Positions 22,217 through 34,000 of a DNA stretch of 64,000 nucleotides are shown piece after piece. The first letter of the stretch is position 1. The number at the start of each line of letters is the position of its first letter. Below the pieces are notes generated by a model. It did not search any database. It had not been told where the DNA came from and was given only the letters and a program-made list of their open reading frames with translations. The DNA lies in contig OX335650.1 of the NCBI GenBank assembly GCA_946894095.1, positions 20,620,001-20,684,000 of the forward strand, read 5' to 3'. Made by a program: the position numbers and the translations under genes. This DNA comes from Incurvaria masculella (Eukaryota; Arthropoda; Insecta; Lepidoptera; Incurvariidae).

Positions 22217-25200
22217 ATGTTCGGTAGAGCCAAGAGATTCGACATAGGTAAGTGCAAACTCTACCAATCTATGTCTTCTTTAATCTTACAAATGTTGTGT
22301 GATCATGTGAGACAACTTGTGTTCCCAACAATGTTTCCTATCTCGTATTTAGATCACCGCTTACGTGTCTATTCCTTCGATGAAGGTCTATTCAGGTGCA
22401 TGATTTTAATTTTGCCTACAATGCCTCTTGCATTAGGTCAATTATGGCCAGAGAGGGTATAAAATTAATAAGCTACAATAGACGAAGCGTTTCCCGCGAA
22501 AGTGCCTCGTTCCCTGGACGATCATCATCTCGCCAAATGGAACTACGCCATGCCAAAATCAGCCCCTGTATATAAATACCATAAGCCAAAATTGGCCATG
22601 GTACCAACCCACAGATTTCCAAACGCGTCATAACCCATTCCATCGTGCCATGGCTTCACGCAGCCGGCCTATACATGGGGATATCCGTCTATACATTTCG
22701 ACTCGGTTCGCCTGGAGAGGAGTGGTGCGATTGTTTGTGTGCGCGTCGAGATAAAACGTACCAATGGTAACACCGTTCTGACAAATTTTGTTTAGTGGGT
22801 CCCCATGTGAAATGTAAAATGGGTGGACTGTTTACTTTTCACAATAGTCGTTTGAGTATGTTGAGTCACAAATAATCTGTGACACAGATCAATCTGTAAG
22901 TGCATAGTTTGAATACCTAAATTAAATCAATAGGTTCATATCTGTGGGTTCTTGTATCAAATCTCACATATTCGAAAAATGTGGGTCAGTACATGGTCCG
23001 GAACCCTTGTAGAACTAAGATGATTTAAGCATAAATAATACAAACAATCAATTTGTAGGTTTTAGCGGAGATAGCAGCAACAGGCAACTATGCGTTTACC
23101 TCTTGATAGGTAAGATAAGGTAGATTTGTGCCTTTCTCGCTGCAATACAATTACGAAACACAATATCTTGCACACAGAATGAATAAATGAATACATTCTT
23201 TATTGTGCGTAAATAGAAAAAGAAAATTACAAAAACCAACTGCACTTTATCATTAACTAGCTGAGGTACCCGGCTCCGCTCAGGTCAATGTAGTTTTTGA
23301 CTGATTTCGGGCTGGGCAAGTTCAGCCTGCGTTTCAATGTAAACGGAAAAAATTTAATGATTTACGACATCACATTAGAAACCTCAAAAATATCAGTATT
23401 TCTCCACTATTTAATGAATGTTATTACACATATTAACCTTCCTCTTCAATCACTCTATCTATTAAAAAAACCACATCAAAATTCGTTGCGTAGTTTTAAA
23501 GATTTAAGCATACATAGGGATATAGGCACAGAGAAAGCGACTTTGTTTTATACTATGTAGTGATAGTATTTCATTCCAGTCAACCTGTATTGGGTACATT
23601 TAATTTTCAGCCGGTTCTGATCCGAAAGAAATCAAGAAATCTGAGACACCATACCAAAAAGGCAAGCCAAAGGTACCGGCAGCCTTACCCAGCTCCGGCA
23701 GGCCGACGGTTACGGGCACATCTCGCTGCGCCAGTGACGCCCAGTCCGAGTGTGGCTCCGTACGGAGCACCAAGTCATCCTTCGCTACGGTATGTCTAAT
23801 ATGAGAATACTTAGTGGAGCCTGTCAGCTGAATATCAGCTTGAGACAATATTATGGCTATATTGTGGCGTTTGTAGTAGTTCGTATCAGTTAGGGTCGCA
23901 CTTCTCAACTGAGAGGCGTGGGTTTGATACCCGTTGTCTGCACCACTGTCTTTTTCATTACTATATTCAAAAGTGCATACATTGCAACAAGAATGAAAAT
24001 CATCGTGAGAAAACTCATCCGTATAACTGCAGAACAGTCCCATTTAAGTGGTAACACATTGAGGGTATCGCCGGCCAGTCACACATTCGCTCATCATACG
24101 GATGCCATTTAGTGCAACGAACATTCGATGTTGCACGTCTCGATTTTTTTCATATTTCATATGAATAATTATTTCAATAGTAATTTTGGTAATATCAATA
24201 CAATAACTTTAAGTAAAATATTTTTTACAGCCTAAACCGAAACAATGCATTGTCAAAAAGGCTTCATCATGCAAGAAGGAACCTGTATCAAAACCGACAC
24301 CAAGACCAGCGGTACAATCAGTCAAGATCGATAAAAAAAAAATACCCAGTGACTTGGTCACTGCACAAGAAGTTGAGATAAGGTAAGCTTTTTACTAATC
24401 AAAATAATGTTTCCTTTTTAGGGTCCATACCCAAAGGGTGAAAACGGAACCGCTGTCCGTCCGTCCGTCCGTCTGTCACAGGGCTGTATCTCATGAACCA
24501 TTATAGGTAGACAGCTGAAATTTTCACATTGTGTGCATTTATTTTGCCGCTATAACAACAAATAGGTAAAATAAAAAAATAATAAAAATCAAAGGGTTCC
24601 ATAAAAACCAAAGGGCAATTCATACAAAAAACTTGATTTTTTGTGTTCAATCTTGTGCGATGGTACGGAACCCTTCTTGTGCGAGTCCGACTCGCACTTG
24701 GCCGGTTTTATTTATGAAAAGCAGATATGGGTGGCTGTGCTGAGACCAAAGGTTCCCATAAAAGCTAAATCGCAAAACCACGCTCAGCGAGGCACCATAC
24801 CAGCACCATTAGCATATTTGCGGACTATCGCTGAGCAATCGAGCGTATTTAAGTTACATTTGAAGAAGAAGATTATAGGTTTGGCAAAGGTACCCACTGG
24901 CAGGCAATTCTATATTCTGGCGGTGCGGCAGAGAAATTAGTTTAAGAAACTGTTCGTGCCCGATGGGTTTCTTTGAGTTTGTGCGCAGCACCAACCGTGA
25001 GCGTTATTGTGAATTTTAATAATTTATTTATGATTAATTTTATTATTAATAATTTATTTTATCTAATGCTAAGATTATGAATTTATGTGCATGCCTTGCA
25101 AGGCATGTACTCATCTCTTGCAGGCGTAGGTCTGAGAGACTGGGGCATCTTGAATTGGATTTTTTTTTGTTTTTGAAAGGTGGCCCACGCTAGCTGAATA

Positions 25201-28200
25201 TGCTTTCCTATTTATTTTGCGAGTGAGTCTCGTCCGAGTTCAATCACTTGTCAGAGGTAGCAATATTCCTGGACTTTCTCTATTACAGTGCTGAAGAAGG
25301 TGATCGGATTTGATGCTAGGTCTGTGGTTCCCATCACTTTGGTTTCATCCTTATTCATCTTGAGTCCTACTTTTTGCGATTCTCATGATAGGTCACATAG
25401 CACCTCGTTCAGGTCTTCGGGTGAGTCTGCCATTTATATCACAATATCATCCGCAAACCTCAGGTGGTTTATGTGTCTGCCGTTCATGTGTATGCCCATA
25501 CCATTCCATTAGAATACATCCTCCATTGCATTTGTGAAGATCTTCGGTGAGATGCCATCTACTTGTCTTACTCCAAGGTGGATCGGAATGGTAGTGGTTT
25601 TTCCCTCACCTTCCACCATCTTTGTTGCCGATTTGTAGATGATCTGCTCTACAATGCTGCAGTACGTCCAATACTGCCTAGTGTTCCATGGAGTCAAATA
25701 CTACCAGATATACCTATCAACCAAAAAATACTTTCATGGCTGTAAATAACCGTTAAATGTGACTAAGAAGCAACAATTTAGGGGCAGTCTCAAATAAAAT
25801 TCTAGCTTAGCTAATTGTTTCAGGAACAAAGACTACACGATCACTGAGTATGGACAACAGATTGAAGAGCTCAAGAATGAAATTGCCACCTTGCAGAAGA
25901 AAATAAAAGAAAATTCCAAGTCTAAAGAATATTTGGCAGAAATCGATAACTTGAACAAGGGGATTGAAAAAGTGAACATAGGCCAGGATGGCAAACAAAC
26001 AAAAGACAATTCTGACAGTAGCTTGGGTTCTGCTGATCACAACACATATATTAAAGCATTGCAAGATGAAATTCAGGCTCTACAGGGTAGTGCATGCAAA
26101 CTTGAAGAAGAACTTCTGGAAAAGCAGATGGAGTTGTCCACGATGGAAAGTCTCATCTGCATTAGGGACAGCTTGTGCAAAGACCTCCAAGAAAAACTGA
26201 CCAAAAAAGAGACTGCCTTAGAAGAAACTAATCAGAGACTGGAGATGGTCAATGGTCATCATGCTCTTGCTATGGAGGCGAATGAAAGCATTCGTCGCGA
26301 ATACAAACAAGAATTGGAATGCCTCAAAATTAAACTGGACGAGGAAAAGCAGGTCATCCAGACCAAATGCAAAGCGGATCAAGAATCCCTCAAAAACAAG
26401 TATGTCGAGCAGATGGAAGACCTTCGTAAAACCATGGAACAGGACAAACAAGACTATGTTAATGAATTGGAAAAGAAAATCAAACAGAGAAATGAGGAGA
26501 TGAAGGCTAAGCTGGAGCAAGTGGAAGAAATAGCTCACGAGAAACTAAGACTTTGCGAGATCCAGTATGAGCAGCGAAGCCAGAGCATGCAAGAGCACTG
26601 TACTCAGAAGCAGAACCAAGTGAAGCTTCTAGAACATGAAATAGCACAACTCAAGTACACCCTTACAGTGACCAATGAGCAGATAACCAGCCTCCAGTCC
26701 GAGCTGAACCACTGGAGGAATAAACATGACACAACCCAGCAAGAGAAGCTAAGTCTTATTGCAAAAATTGATGAAATCGAGGAACTGTCAAAGAAGAAAT
26801 CCATAGAACATGAAAACGAGAGAAATGTACTAAGAGCAGAAGTTGATAAAGTTATCAAGGAAAAGCAGAAATTTGAAATGTCTCTTTCAGTCACGAGGGA
26901 TATAGTGCAGGTTCTAAGTATGAGGCTGCGGGAATCTGATAACGAACTTGATAGTTTGGAGACGAAAATGCAAGTGATGACAAACTCTAAAAATTCATTA
27001 GAAGACGAACTGTTAACATACAAAACCAAGCTTAACAATAACCTTCTAGAATGCAATGAATATAAGGAGGCTCTTGTAAACATTCTCAAGTCAAAGGCGG
27101 TTTTAGCGAAAGAACACAACCGTATTATGGAGCACAATGTCTCGCTCATTGAAAGTCTCCAGAATGTGGAGAAAGAAGCATACAGAGAACTCGGGAACAT
27201 CAAAGACGAAATGGTGGAAGATGTTGAGGCAATAAAAATGGAGTCCAAGTCACAGATTCTGAAGCTGCGTGCAGAGGTAAGGTGGTTTAAAATTATGAGT
27301 GGTTACATTTTTTTAGCAGAAAATTATGAGACAGAAGCAAAGGTCTTAAATCGGCCAAGGTTGAAATACCTATAATTTGGAGGGTTTTGATAAGTACATC
27401 AAATGTTTTAATGGGACCATGTCGCGTTGCGAATGGCAGGTGGAGAGGAAGCGCGCGCTGATAGTGGAGGCGACGGAGCAGGCGGCGGCTGCGGCGGCGG
27501 CGGCCGAGCACTCGCGCTTCCTGCTGCAGCAGGCGGCGCGAGAGCTGGACCGCCTGGAGGCTGAGAACCAACTTCTGCAGCGGCAGGTAATGGCCGATTG
27601 AGTGGGGAACGAAAGAATGTTGGGCCATACGCAAAACATGCAGATAAGAACTGCATTTTGTTTGAAATTAGAATTAAACCCACTTATTGTTTGCAAGGCA
27701 TTGCACACCGGAAAACCGTAAGTTATCAAAGCATTATGTACAGTGACGGTGTTAATCTAGAAACATATGTAAATCCACTTATAATTGGATTTACATCAGG
27801 CAATTGCATAAGCTCGATTTTGTTTTAAATTGTCCATCAATGCAGTCACAATGAAATTTTTTGGCTTTAATCAGTCACCTAAAGCCCTAGCCTTGGTTTG
27901 TGATGTATACTTAGATTTATTAGTAAACTCGATTTCATAGCTGAAAACATGGCTTATTTGGAGTATACAGATGTAAAAGCCAATTATAACAAAATTGCAA
28001 TCTCACATGATCCAATTTAAATGGGTGTACAGCATTGGCATTCATTGTTTTAGTAGAATCCCACATGAGCTGTTTTTTATTATGTATTGTTACTTCTAGA
28101 CTTTTAGATTCTAATAAATCTAAATTCTATAAATAAACAAATCTTAATTTTCAATTCGCTTCAATAAATCTAAAATAATATAATTTATTGTATTGTTAGA

Positions 28201-28421
28201 TCCACGACCAGCAGTCACTGGCAGTGGAGGTGTCCCTACTGCGGCAGGAGAACGAAGAGCTCACAATGACGGTCGCCAAGCAGACCTCGCTGCTCGACAA
28301 GATAAAGCGAGACTCCGAGCAGCCGACGCCCAAGTCCCCTTCCATGCACCGTAAGACGTACAAAGTCGGAAAGGAGAACGCACCCATTCTTGTTTCGCCA
28401 CTTCGAGAACGCAATCATTAG
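22217..28421 (+). CDS. Long coiled-coil protein, possibly HMMR/RHAMM-like
   Basis: Exons 22217-22247, 23611-23789, 24231-24382, 25824-27276, 27440-27586 and 28200-28421 are all GT-AG with matching phases, giving 727 residues. The start MFGRAKRFDI is short and basic. It is followed by a basic, Ser/Pro-rich segment (exons 2-3), then a heptad-rich coiled coil (most of the 1453-nt exon 4 and all of exon 5, with an eight-residue alanine run in exon 5), and a C-terminus with GKENAPILVSPLRERN. HMMR proteins have a similar length, a basic N-terminal tail, one long coiled coil and a KEN-x-PL type C-terminus (known), hence the tentative name. HMMR works in spindle and microtubule organisation. An extra in-phase exon (about 23060-23110) is possible but unsupported. 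Other coiled-coil families cannot be excluded. Introns carry several repeats. Confidence 0.75.
23175..23560. repeat. Interspersed repeat (CTAGCTGAGGTACCCGGCTCC family)
   Basis: Carries CTAGCTGAGGTACCCGGCTC near 23258 and AAGATTTAAGCATACATAGG near 23500. The first motif appears in inverse at 63593-63622. It is a common-looking dispersed repeat inside intron 1; class unresolved. Confidence 0.5.
24416..24710 (+). repeat. GGTTCC...CCGTCCG interspersed repeat, best single copy
   Basis: Order of landmarks: GGGTCCATACCCAAAGGGTG, a (CCGT)n run, GGGCTGTATCTCATGAACC, GACAGCTGAAATTTTCAC, GCTATAACAACAAA, GTACGGAACCC, and an end GCGAGTCCGACTCGCACTTG then GCCGGTTTTA. Further copies lie at 14205, 59655, 60669 and 60836. 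Probably a non-autonomous element; class unresolved. Confidence 0.65.
24720..24950 (-). mobile_element. Degenerate LINE 3' end (minus strand)
   Basis: On the minus strand this segment matches the end of the CR1/Jockey-type ORF2 copy at 44345-44590 (a tail of the type ARIWNCLPADAFP...), with many changes. Non-coding. Confidence 0.5.
25200..25740 (-). mobile_element. RTE-type LINE fragment (minus strand)
   Basis: Minus-strand reading gives reverse-transcriptase blocks with stops and shifts: a run GVRQVDGISPKIFTNAMEDV, then HLRFADDIVI with the FADD catalytic box, then VGLKMN and EKVQEYCYL. It lies in intron 3 of the coiled-coil gene, in the opposite orientation. Dead copy. Confidence 0.7.
27697..27745 (+). 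repeat. Tail of the Penelope-like repeat family
   Basis: GGCATTGCACACCGGAAAACCGTAAG and then TTATCAAAGCATTATG matches the end of the element at 41396-41436. Only the last 50 bases are present, in the last intron of the coiled-coil gene. Confidence 0.5.
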
Positions 28422-28502
28422 GTTTTTTGTTATTAATCTATATTTGAAAATCCCTCCCTTACACGGTTTATCTTTGGTTAGTCTTGGTTCCTGTTGTGAC
28501 TA

Positions 28503-29149
28503 CAGTAGAATTCATTTACAACGACTTCGCTTGTAACGACTAACCGGTTTTAACGACGATAATGTTTACTCAAGTTTGGTTTCGTAGATAGGTACTAAGA
28601 AAATGTAACCGTTTAGTGCGACTCCGGTTTAAGCGACCAACTGCTTATAGCGACCATTATTTACGATAATACGTCCGGTTAAAACGACACACGCGAAATG
28701 TTTCGTTTACCTACGCACTCGCACCCCCACCCCGCGCGCTTCACCTCCTTATTGGCGCGCGTTAATCACAGTTCGTGTTTGTCACCTGTTATGACAAGTT
28801 CATAAAGCTCGACGAAATGAGTTCAGTGAAGCGAAAGTGTTTTACAATTGAAGAAAAAAGTGCAATATTACATCGATTGGAAGCCGGTGAATCAAATGCA
28901 ACCCTTGCAAAGGAGTTTGGCGTATCTCATTCTACAATATCCACAATAAAAAAGAATAAAGATAAGATTGAGCCGCTATTTAATGCCAATGTTTTGAAAT
29001 GCAAACGTGTAAGGACGTCTACTAATGAGCAGGTGGATAAGGCATTGTTACAGTGGTTCAAACTTTAATCGGTCCGTTTTATGCGTCGTCCGGTTAGTAC
29101 GACATAGTATCGCCGGTCCCTTGAAGGTCGTTATATCCGGATTCTACTG
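28503..29149 (+). mobile_element. Tigger/pogo-like element remnant
   Basis: Inverted ends CAGTAGAATTCATTTACAAC at 28503 and, inverse, ATTCTACTG at 29149, flanked by TA on both sides. The 647-bp unit encodes only the transposase N-terminus (28817-29068). Further internal motifs such as AACGAC and GCGACC repeat near both ends. An internally deleted copy of a Tc1/mariner-superfamily pogo-type transposon. Confidence 0.85.
28817..29068 (+). CDS. Truncated Tigger/pogo transposase: CENP-B-type helix-turn-helix
   Basis: 83 codons starting MSSVKRKCFTIEEKSAILHR, then ATLAKEFGVSHSTISTIKKN and a stop soon after QVDKALLQWFKL. This is the N-terminal psq/CENP-B HTH found in Tigger and pogo transposases. 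The second DNA-binding domain and the DDE catalytic domain are absent. The frame is open, so a short DNA-binding peptide could be made, but there is no evidence that it is. Confidence 0.8.
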   Translation: MSSVKRKCFTIEEKSAILHRLEAGESNATLAKEFGVSHSTISTIKKNKDKIEPLFNANVLKCKRVRTSTNEQVDKALLQWFKL

Positions 29150-31041
29150 TATTTAACTCGGTGTGAAAGTGGAACAATGAATGAATTACCGTCTAAGTGC
29201 GGAACAACCCCAAATCACAACACAAAAAGTTGAGGTCGCAAATAACACATAAAGTTGAGCCAACGTACGATTGGGCAGCTTGACTGATTTATTGTGCAGA
29301 CCCCTTGAATCTATAAAGGTATTTAGCCAGTAGGTACATTATCTTTACTAAGGCTATTTTGATATAGCTTGTCCAACACAACAAAGACAAAGGATTAAGT
29401 GAACTTTTTTGGTTTACAATAATATTACATTGCAAATTCTTTACCTACAACAATTTACTATGACAGGGGGGTTTTTTTTAGGTAGGTAGCTAGAATATTT
29501 TCATGGCTCCCTTAGTCACATCGATCTGATGCAAGTCCTAATAACTCAGGAACTTCTCGCAGCGCCCCTGATAGCTAGCGGCGGCGCCCCCAGGCACCGT
29601 GGCACACACTGGGACTGTACTATGACATTCTTAGTTCAAGTTGATCCTGTTTACTAATACTAGTCCCATATTTTATCAAATGTTCAAATCCATAATTGCG
29701 ATCTCGATTTATTTTCTATTTATTTTAGTTAACTAGTTAAGTCAGTAGTTATTTAACGTGTGTTAGTTATTTAACTCATTTGAATGTCTTCAAACATAAA
29801 TAGTATGTTGAATTATATAAAATCCGTTTTTATGATCAAACTCTGAACCATTTTTATTATAAAATTATCATTATTAAAAAAACTGTTTACGTTTATAAAT
29901 TGTATAAAACTATTTAAGCTATAACTATACACTGTAGATCTTTAGTTGACTTTTAATGTTAATTAATAATTTGGCTTGGATTGCTGAATCCACCGTTATT
30001 TCCTGAAATTTAATTTGGGATTATCCCTTGCAAATTGTTTTATTACCAATGTCAATAATGTTCTTGTGCAAAGTAAGCACCTTGGATATAAAGCGACTGT
30101 GTTGCTTTAATTTATTATATATATTTTTTCTTTGAAAACCTGTATTTTCACCTTTTATTTATTTATACATGGAATACCACACTTCTACCGTCATGATATT
30201 AGCCCAATGGTCAGAGCTGACATGGTCACTTAGTAAATCCAAGCTCGAGCAGTCGTATTCAGAGAGGACCTGCCAAAACTTAGTACGAGATTAGCACTGG
30301 ACTAACCATACAAAAACCAGTTTAGTCCGGCGGATTAAAGTTAGTCTGCCCACTCTGAATACAGCTGTAGAAGATTAAAAGTTTCTATTCGTTTCAATGC
30401 CACCCACTGCAGGGCTTAGGTCAATCTCAACTCAAGGTTGTGGTAATTGTCCTCCCTGGGTGACCAATTCTATCTGGGAGTAGATACTTGTAGACTGAGA
30501 TAAATACAAATAACTGCAACTAAAACAAAGAAAAAGTAGTAAAATCTTAGGGCACTTTGATACATTATGTATGGACTAAATGTCACTTTTGACACTAGTT
30601 ATATTACTTTTGGTTATTCTTAGTTTTTGTTACAACTATCTCAGCCGTATTATCATGCGACCTTATGTTTATTGCTACTCTTTATTAAAGTTTAAAATAC
30701 TACCTACTTAGAGTCAAAACGACAAGACACAAGGATTTTTATTTTATTGATAAGATTGATAAAGGTCTCTTCGATATGCTAAATCAATAACAGAGACATA
30801 CCACAGGTGGTTCAATCGGGTGAGCAAAAATTATTCAATAAGAGTTTACAACGCAGTATTAAACAAGCCCTTCGCAATTAAAACAACCGTTCAAAATCTG
30901 CCTATCAATAAGCTAAGTGCAAGCGTAAACTTACAAAAACTACTAGGCATATTCGTAGGCCACGGTCCACCCAAATGGACATAACATTTTGTCTCAGGGA
31001 GCATAGCCAAATAAATATTCAATTTAGATACTTATAAAATA
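29150..31041. other. Intergenic between two convergent genes
   Basis: No gene is supported. It holds an intact MITE near 30248-30365 and a degraded copy of the 9.7-kb MITE family near 30490-30660. The rest is AT-rich and unremarkable. Confidence 0.6.
30248..30365. mobile_element. Intact copy of the split MITE at 8.8/10.4 kb
   Basis: GTATTCAGAGAGGACCTG, GGACTAACCATACAAAAACC and an inverse end CCACTCTGAATAC. About 118 bp, intergenic. Confidence 0.65.
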
Positions 31042-31047
31042 TTTATT
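31042..31047 (-). terminator. Polyadenylation signal of SF3A2
   Basis: TTTATT on the plus strand (AATAAA on the minus) lies 17 bases past the SF3A2 stop codon. Confidence 0.45.
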
Positions 31048-31063
31048 AAAAAAACGACTGATA

Positions 31064-34000
31064 TTACATGGGTGGCGGCGGTGGCACAGGCATTAATGGT
31101 GGGGGCGGAATGCCCATCATGGGAGGCCCGGGCGGCGGCGGCAGGCGCATGCCGTGCTGGTCCCACATCTTGGGCGGCGGTAGCTGGCGCTGCTGCTCCA
31201 TCTTGAACGCGAACTGCAGGAAGAACTGCTTCGTGTCCTTGTTCCAGTGCGTCCAGAATTTGGTGTCGTGCTTCTCCACTTCCCGACTGGGCACCTGAGT
31301 GAAATTGTTACGAAACAATGAGTAAAACTCGAGGTGACTAGGACATTTTGGAAGGAGTGGAGGACAATAAGTGTTCCCTTGTAGTTCAGTCCTTTGTACA
31401 ATGCCATTTCATTATTTTGCTACCCTAGCCAGTCAACATCTTCCATCCGCAGACCTGTGCAAGCGATATGGGCGAAAGCAGCGCCCCACTTTACACTCCA
31501 GAAGCTCATTCTCAGCGGTCTCATTTTCCTCTATGCAGGCCTTCATAAAGTACTATATGTAATATATATAGTTCGGTTACTAATCATTGACCCTTCATTA
31601 AACCCACAAAGTTTGCAAAATGTATCCTGGGTCATACCAAAGAAAATTTAATATGTATAGAGATTTTCTTTTGAAGATTTGATTCAATTTAAATATTTCA
31701 AATATTCAAAAACATGCAGACATAGGATATTCGCTGCCTGATATGAGATACCAAATTTCAGTAAATTGGAATGGAAGACTGCCTAGCATAACCCCATTAT
31801 CGGGTTTTCGACACCTGCAACGAATGTGCCGCTAAACACCAAGATAGATCGAAACCTGGAATTACAATTTCCGGCAAACCCAGCACTCAACCAGTCGCAC
31901 GTTAATTTTAAATACAGTACCTTGAATGAGATGGTCTCATAGGGCTCTGCGGCGAACAGAAGATACTGCCAGCGACGGTCCGGTGGCTCTACCTTCTGTT
32001 CGTACGCCGACATGAAGCGGTGCCGCGGCGCAATACCGTCTGCTATCTCTGTAACATATGCGGCAGGTTTTTAATATAATTGATCACTGGAAACATTTAG
32101 CGGAGTGTCTACTGCTGCTAGAGGAAAAAAAGTGGTCCGTGGTTAGTATCTGTAAGTATTTGCCAGTTACGTCAAATATTGTCACAAGGTGATTTTCTTC
32201 AGGTGGCTAAATTAATTTATGATGCTAAGTTGTTTTTGGATACAAATAGATATACGTAGATTAAGGTGGGCCTTCCCGCTCAACTCCCCATACAAAGGTG
32301 GAAAGAAGATCATGCACATATTTCTTTGGAGGTAGATTACTTAACGATAAAATAAAAATATCTTAAAAAGATTAGTCATCAGACATAGCTTCAGTCAGTC
32401 AGTCAGTCAGTCAGCGTGTTTCGTCTACTGCTGGACATATGCCTTTCCAATTTTCCTCCAGTCCTCCCGGCCTACAGCGGTACGGAACCACTGCTTTCCG
32501 CCAACGCACTTGATGTCGTCGTCCCACCTGGCGGGTGGTCTTCCCACACAGACATAGCTTGCTTCATGAAAATTTATAATAAATTTGGTTTTTGTTTAAT
32601 TTTTTACTACAGCGGTCGGGATTTACTTTAAGCTATAAGTCATTTTGTAATAAAAATTTTGGTAAATCTTACCAAATCAAACACTATGTGCATCACGGAA
32701 CCTGGCTATTTTTTTAAACAGAGACGGTCCCAGAGCACAATAGCACGGTTTTGTACCGTGCCCGCGAATGAGTTAGTCCATATGGGAAGTTTAAATCATC
32801 ATCTTTTCTGTGCACCAATAAGGGATTCCTAGGGATGCAACCGCTATACGGATTGGTAACGTTAGAAAGACCATCACAATGGATTACCCACCAGGGTAGT
32901 CAACCTGGAACAATAAGCTCTGCTGGCCACTGTCAGGATCCTTTTGCTTGGTGACACGGTAACCTGGTCGGCCGATCTTCACGAATTTCTTAGGCTCTAT
33001 TCGCGGCTTCTCGGGCGCAAGCTGCTGAGGCGACTCCTGTGTTTCAGGGAAAGAAAGGAATTATATTGTTAGTTATGAAGCTTTAAATAAATGTATGTAG
33101 GTATAATCTTAAACACTGTGTTAGCAGGAGACATTCATTACGGGAGGAGGGACTGTGGGAGAATTCCGAATTATGGGTATACAGCCGGTGGCGAAAATTG
33201 GTAGACGCAATACCCGTGAATGGTATGTTTTGCTGGTTTCATTTCATTTCATTTCATTTTTATTCATCCTATAGGTACATTACATACACTCAGATACGTC
33301 AGATGGTTGCAAGAAGTAACATACAAATTTTTACACTAGATCACTACTACTATACATCTCAGATCATATAAACATGTCTATTATTATAAAGTTTTACTTT
33401 CATCATCAGCTGTAAAGAGGCCTTGTCATAAATAGAGGTCAGATAAAAAAGAATACATTAATTATTAGATTGTCCAATGGAAAGAGATCGACTCATTGGT
33501 AGACTAACATTTTAACATCGTCAGCTGTAAATAGGCTTCGGGTCCAGCCTTGCAGTATATTCGTAAAGTGGTTCTTTTTACTGGGCTCTTTCTTCGGTTA
33601 ACGTATCCTTGCTTCACGGTCGATTATACATACATACATGTCACATTCCTTGGAATAAGCGACGTACCTGCTTAGTACGAAAAAGTATATTTATTTAAAT
33701 TATATTGTTGTTAGTTACGTCAAAGAGAATCATACCCAACTACTTATCCTAGCTATAAGTAACAGGTTAATTAACCTGTCCACTAGAATTGGGCTGATCT
33801 CGGAAGAAACCATTTAAAAATGTAAAACAGTCTTATTATACAGGGCGATCATGACATATCCGCCAACTGATAACATACCTCTTGTATTTTATGTATCTAA
33901 ACACAGATGGTTATTACCATACCTACTGCTCGTTCAGTTTTTAACTGTAAACGATTACACTGCTTAAAGCATATACAAGCGTCCCGAATCAGATTGCACG

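Noticed and set aside
23060..23110. Extra 51-nt exon of the coiled-coil gene
   Set aside because: In phase with AG and GT ends, but the peptide has no support and the upstream polypyrimidine tract is poor.
26604..27248. 214-codon minus-strand open frame, Ser/Leu-rich
   Set aside because: Mirror of the coiled-coil coding strand; composition is what an antisense of Glu/Lys-rich codons gives.
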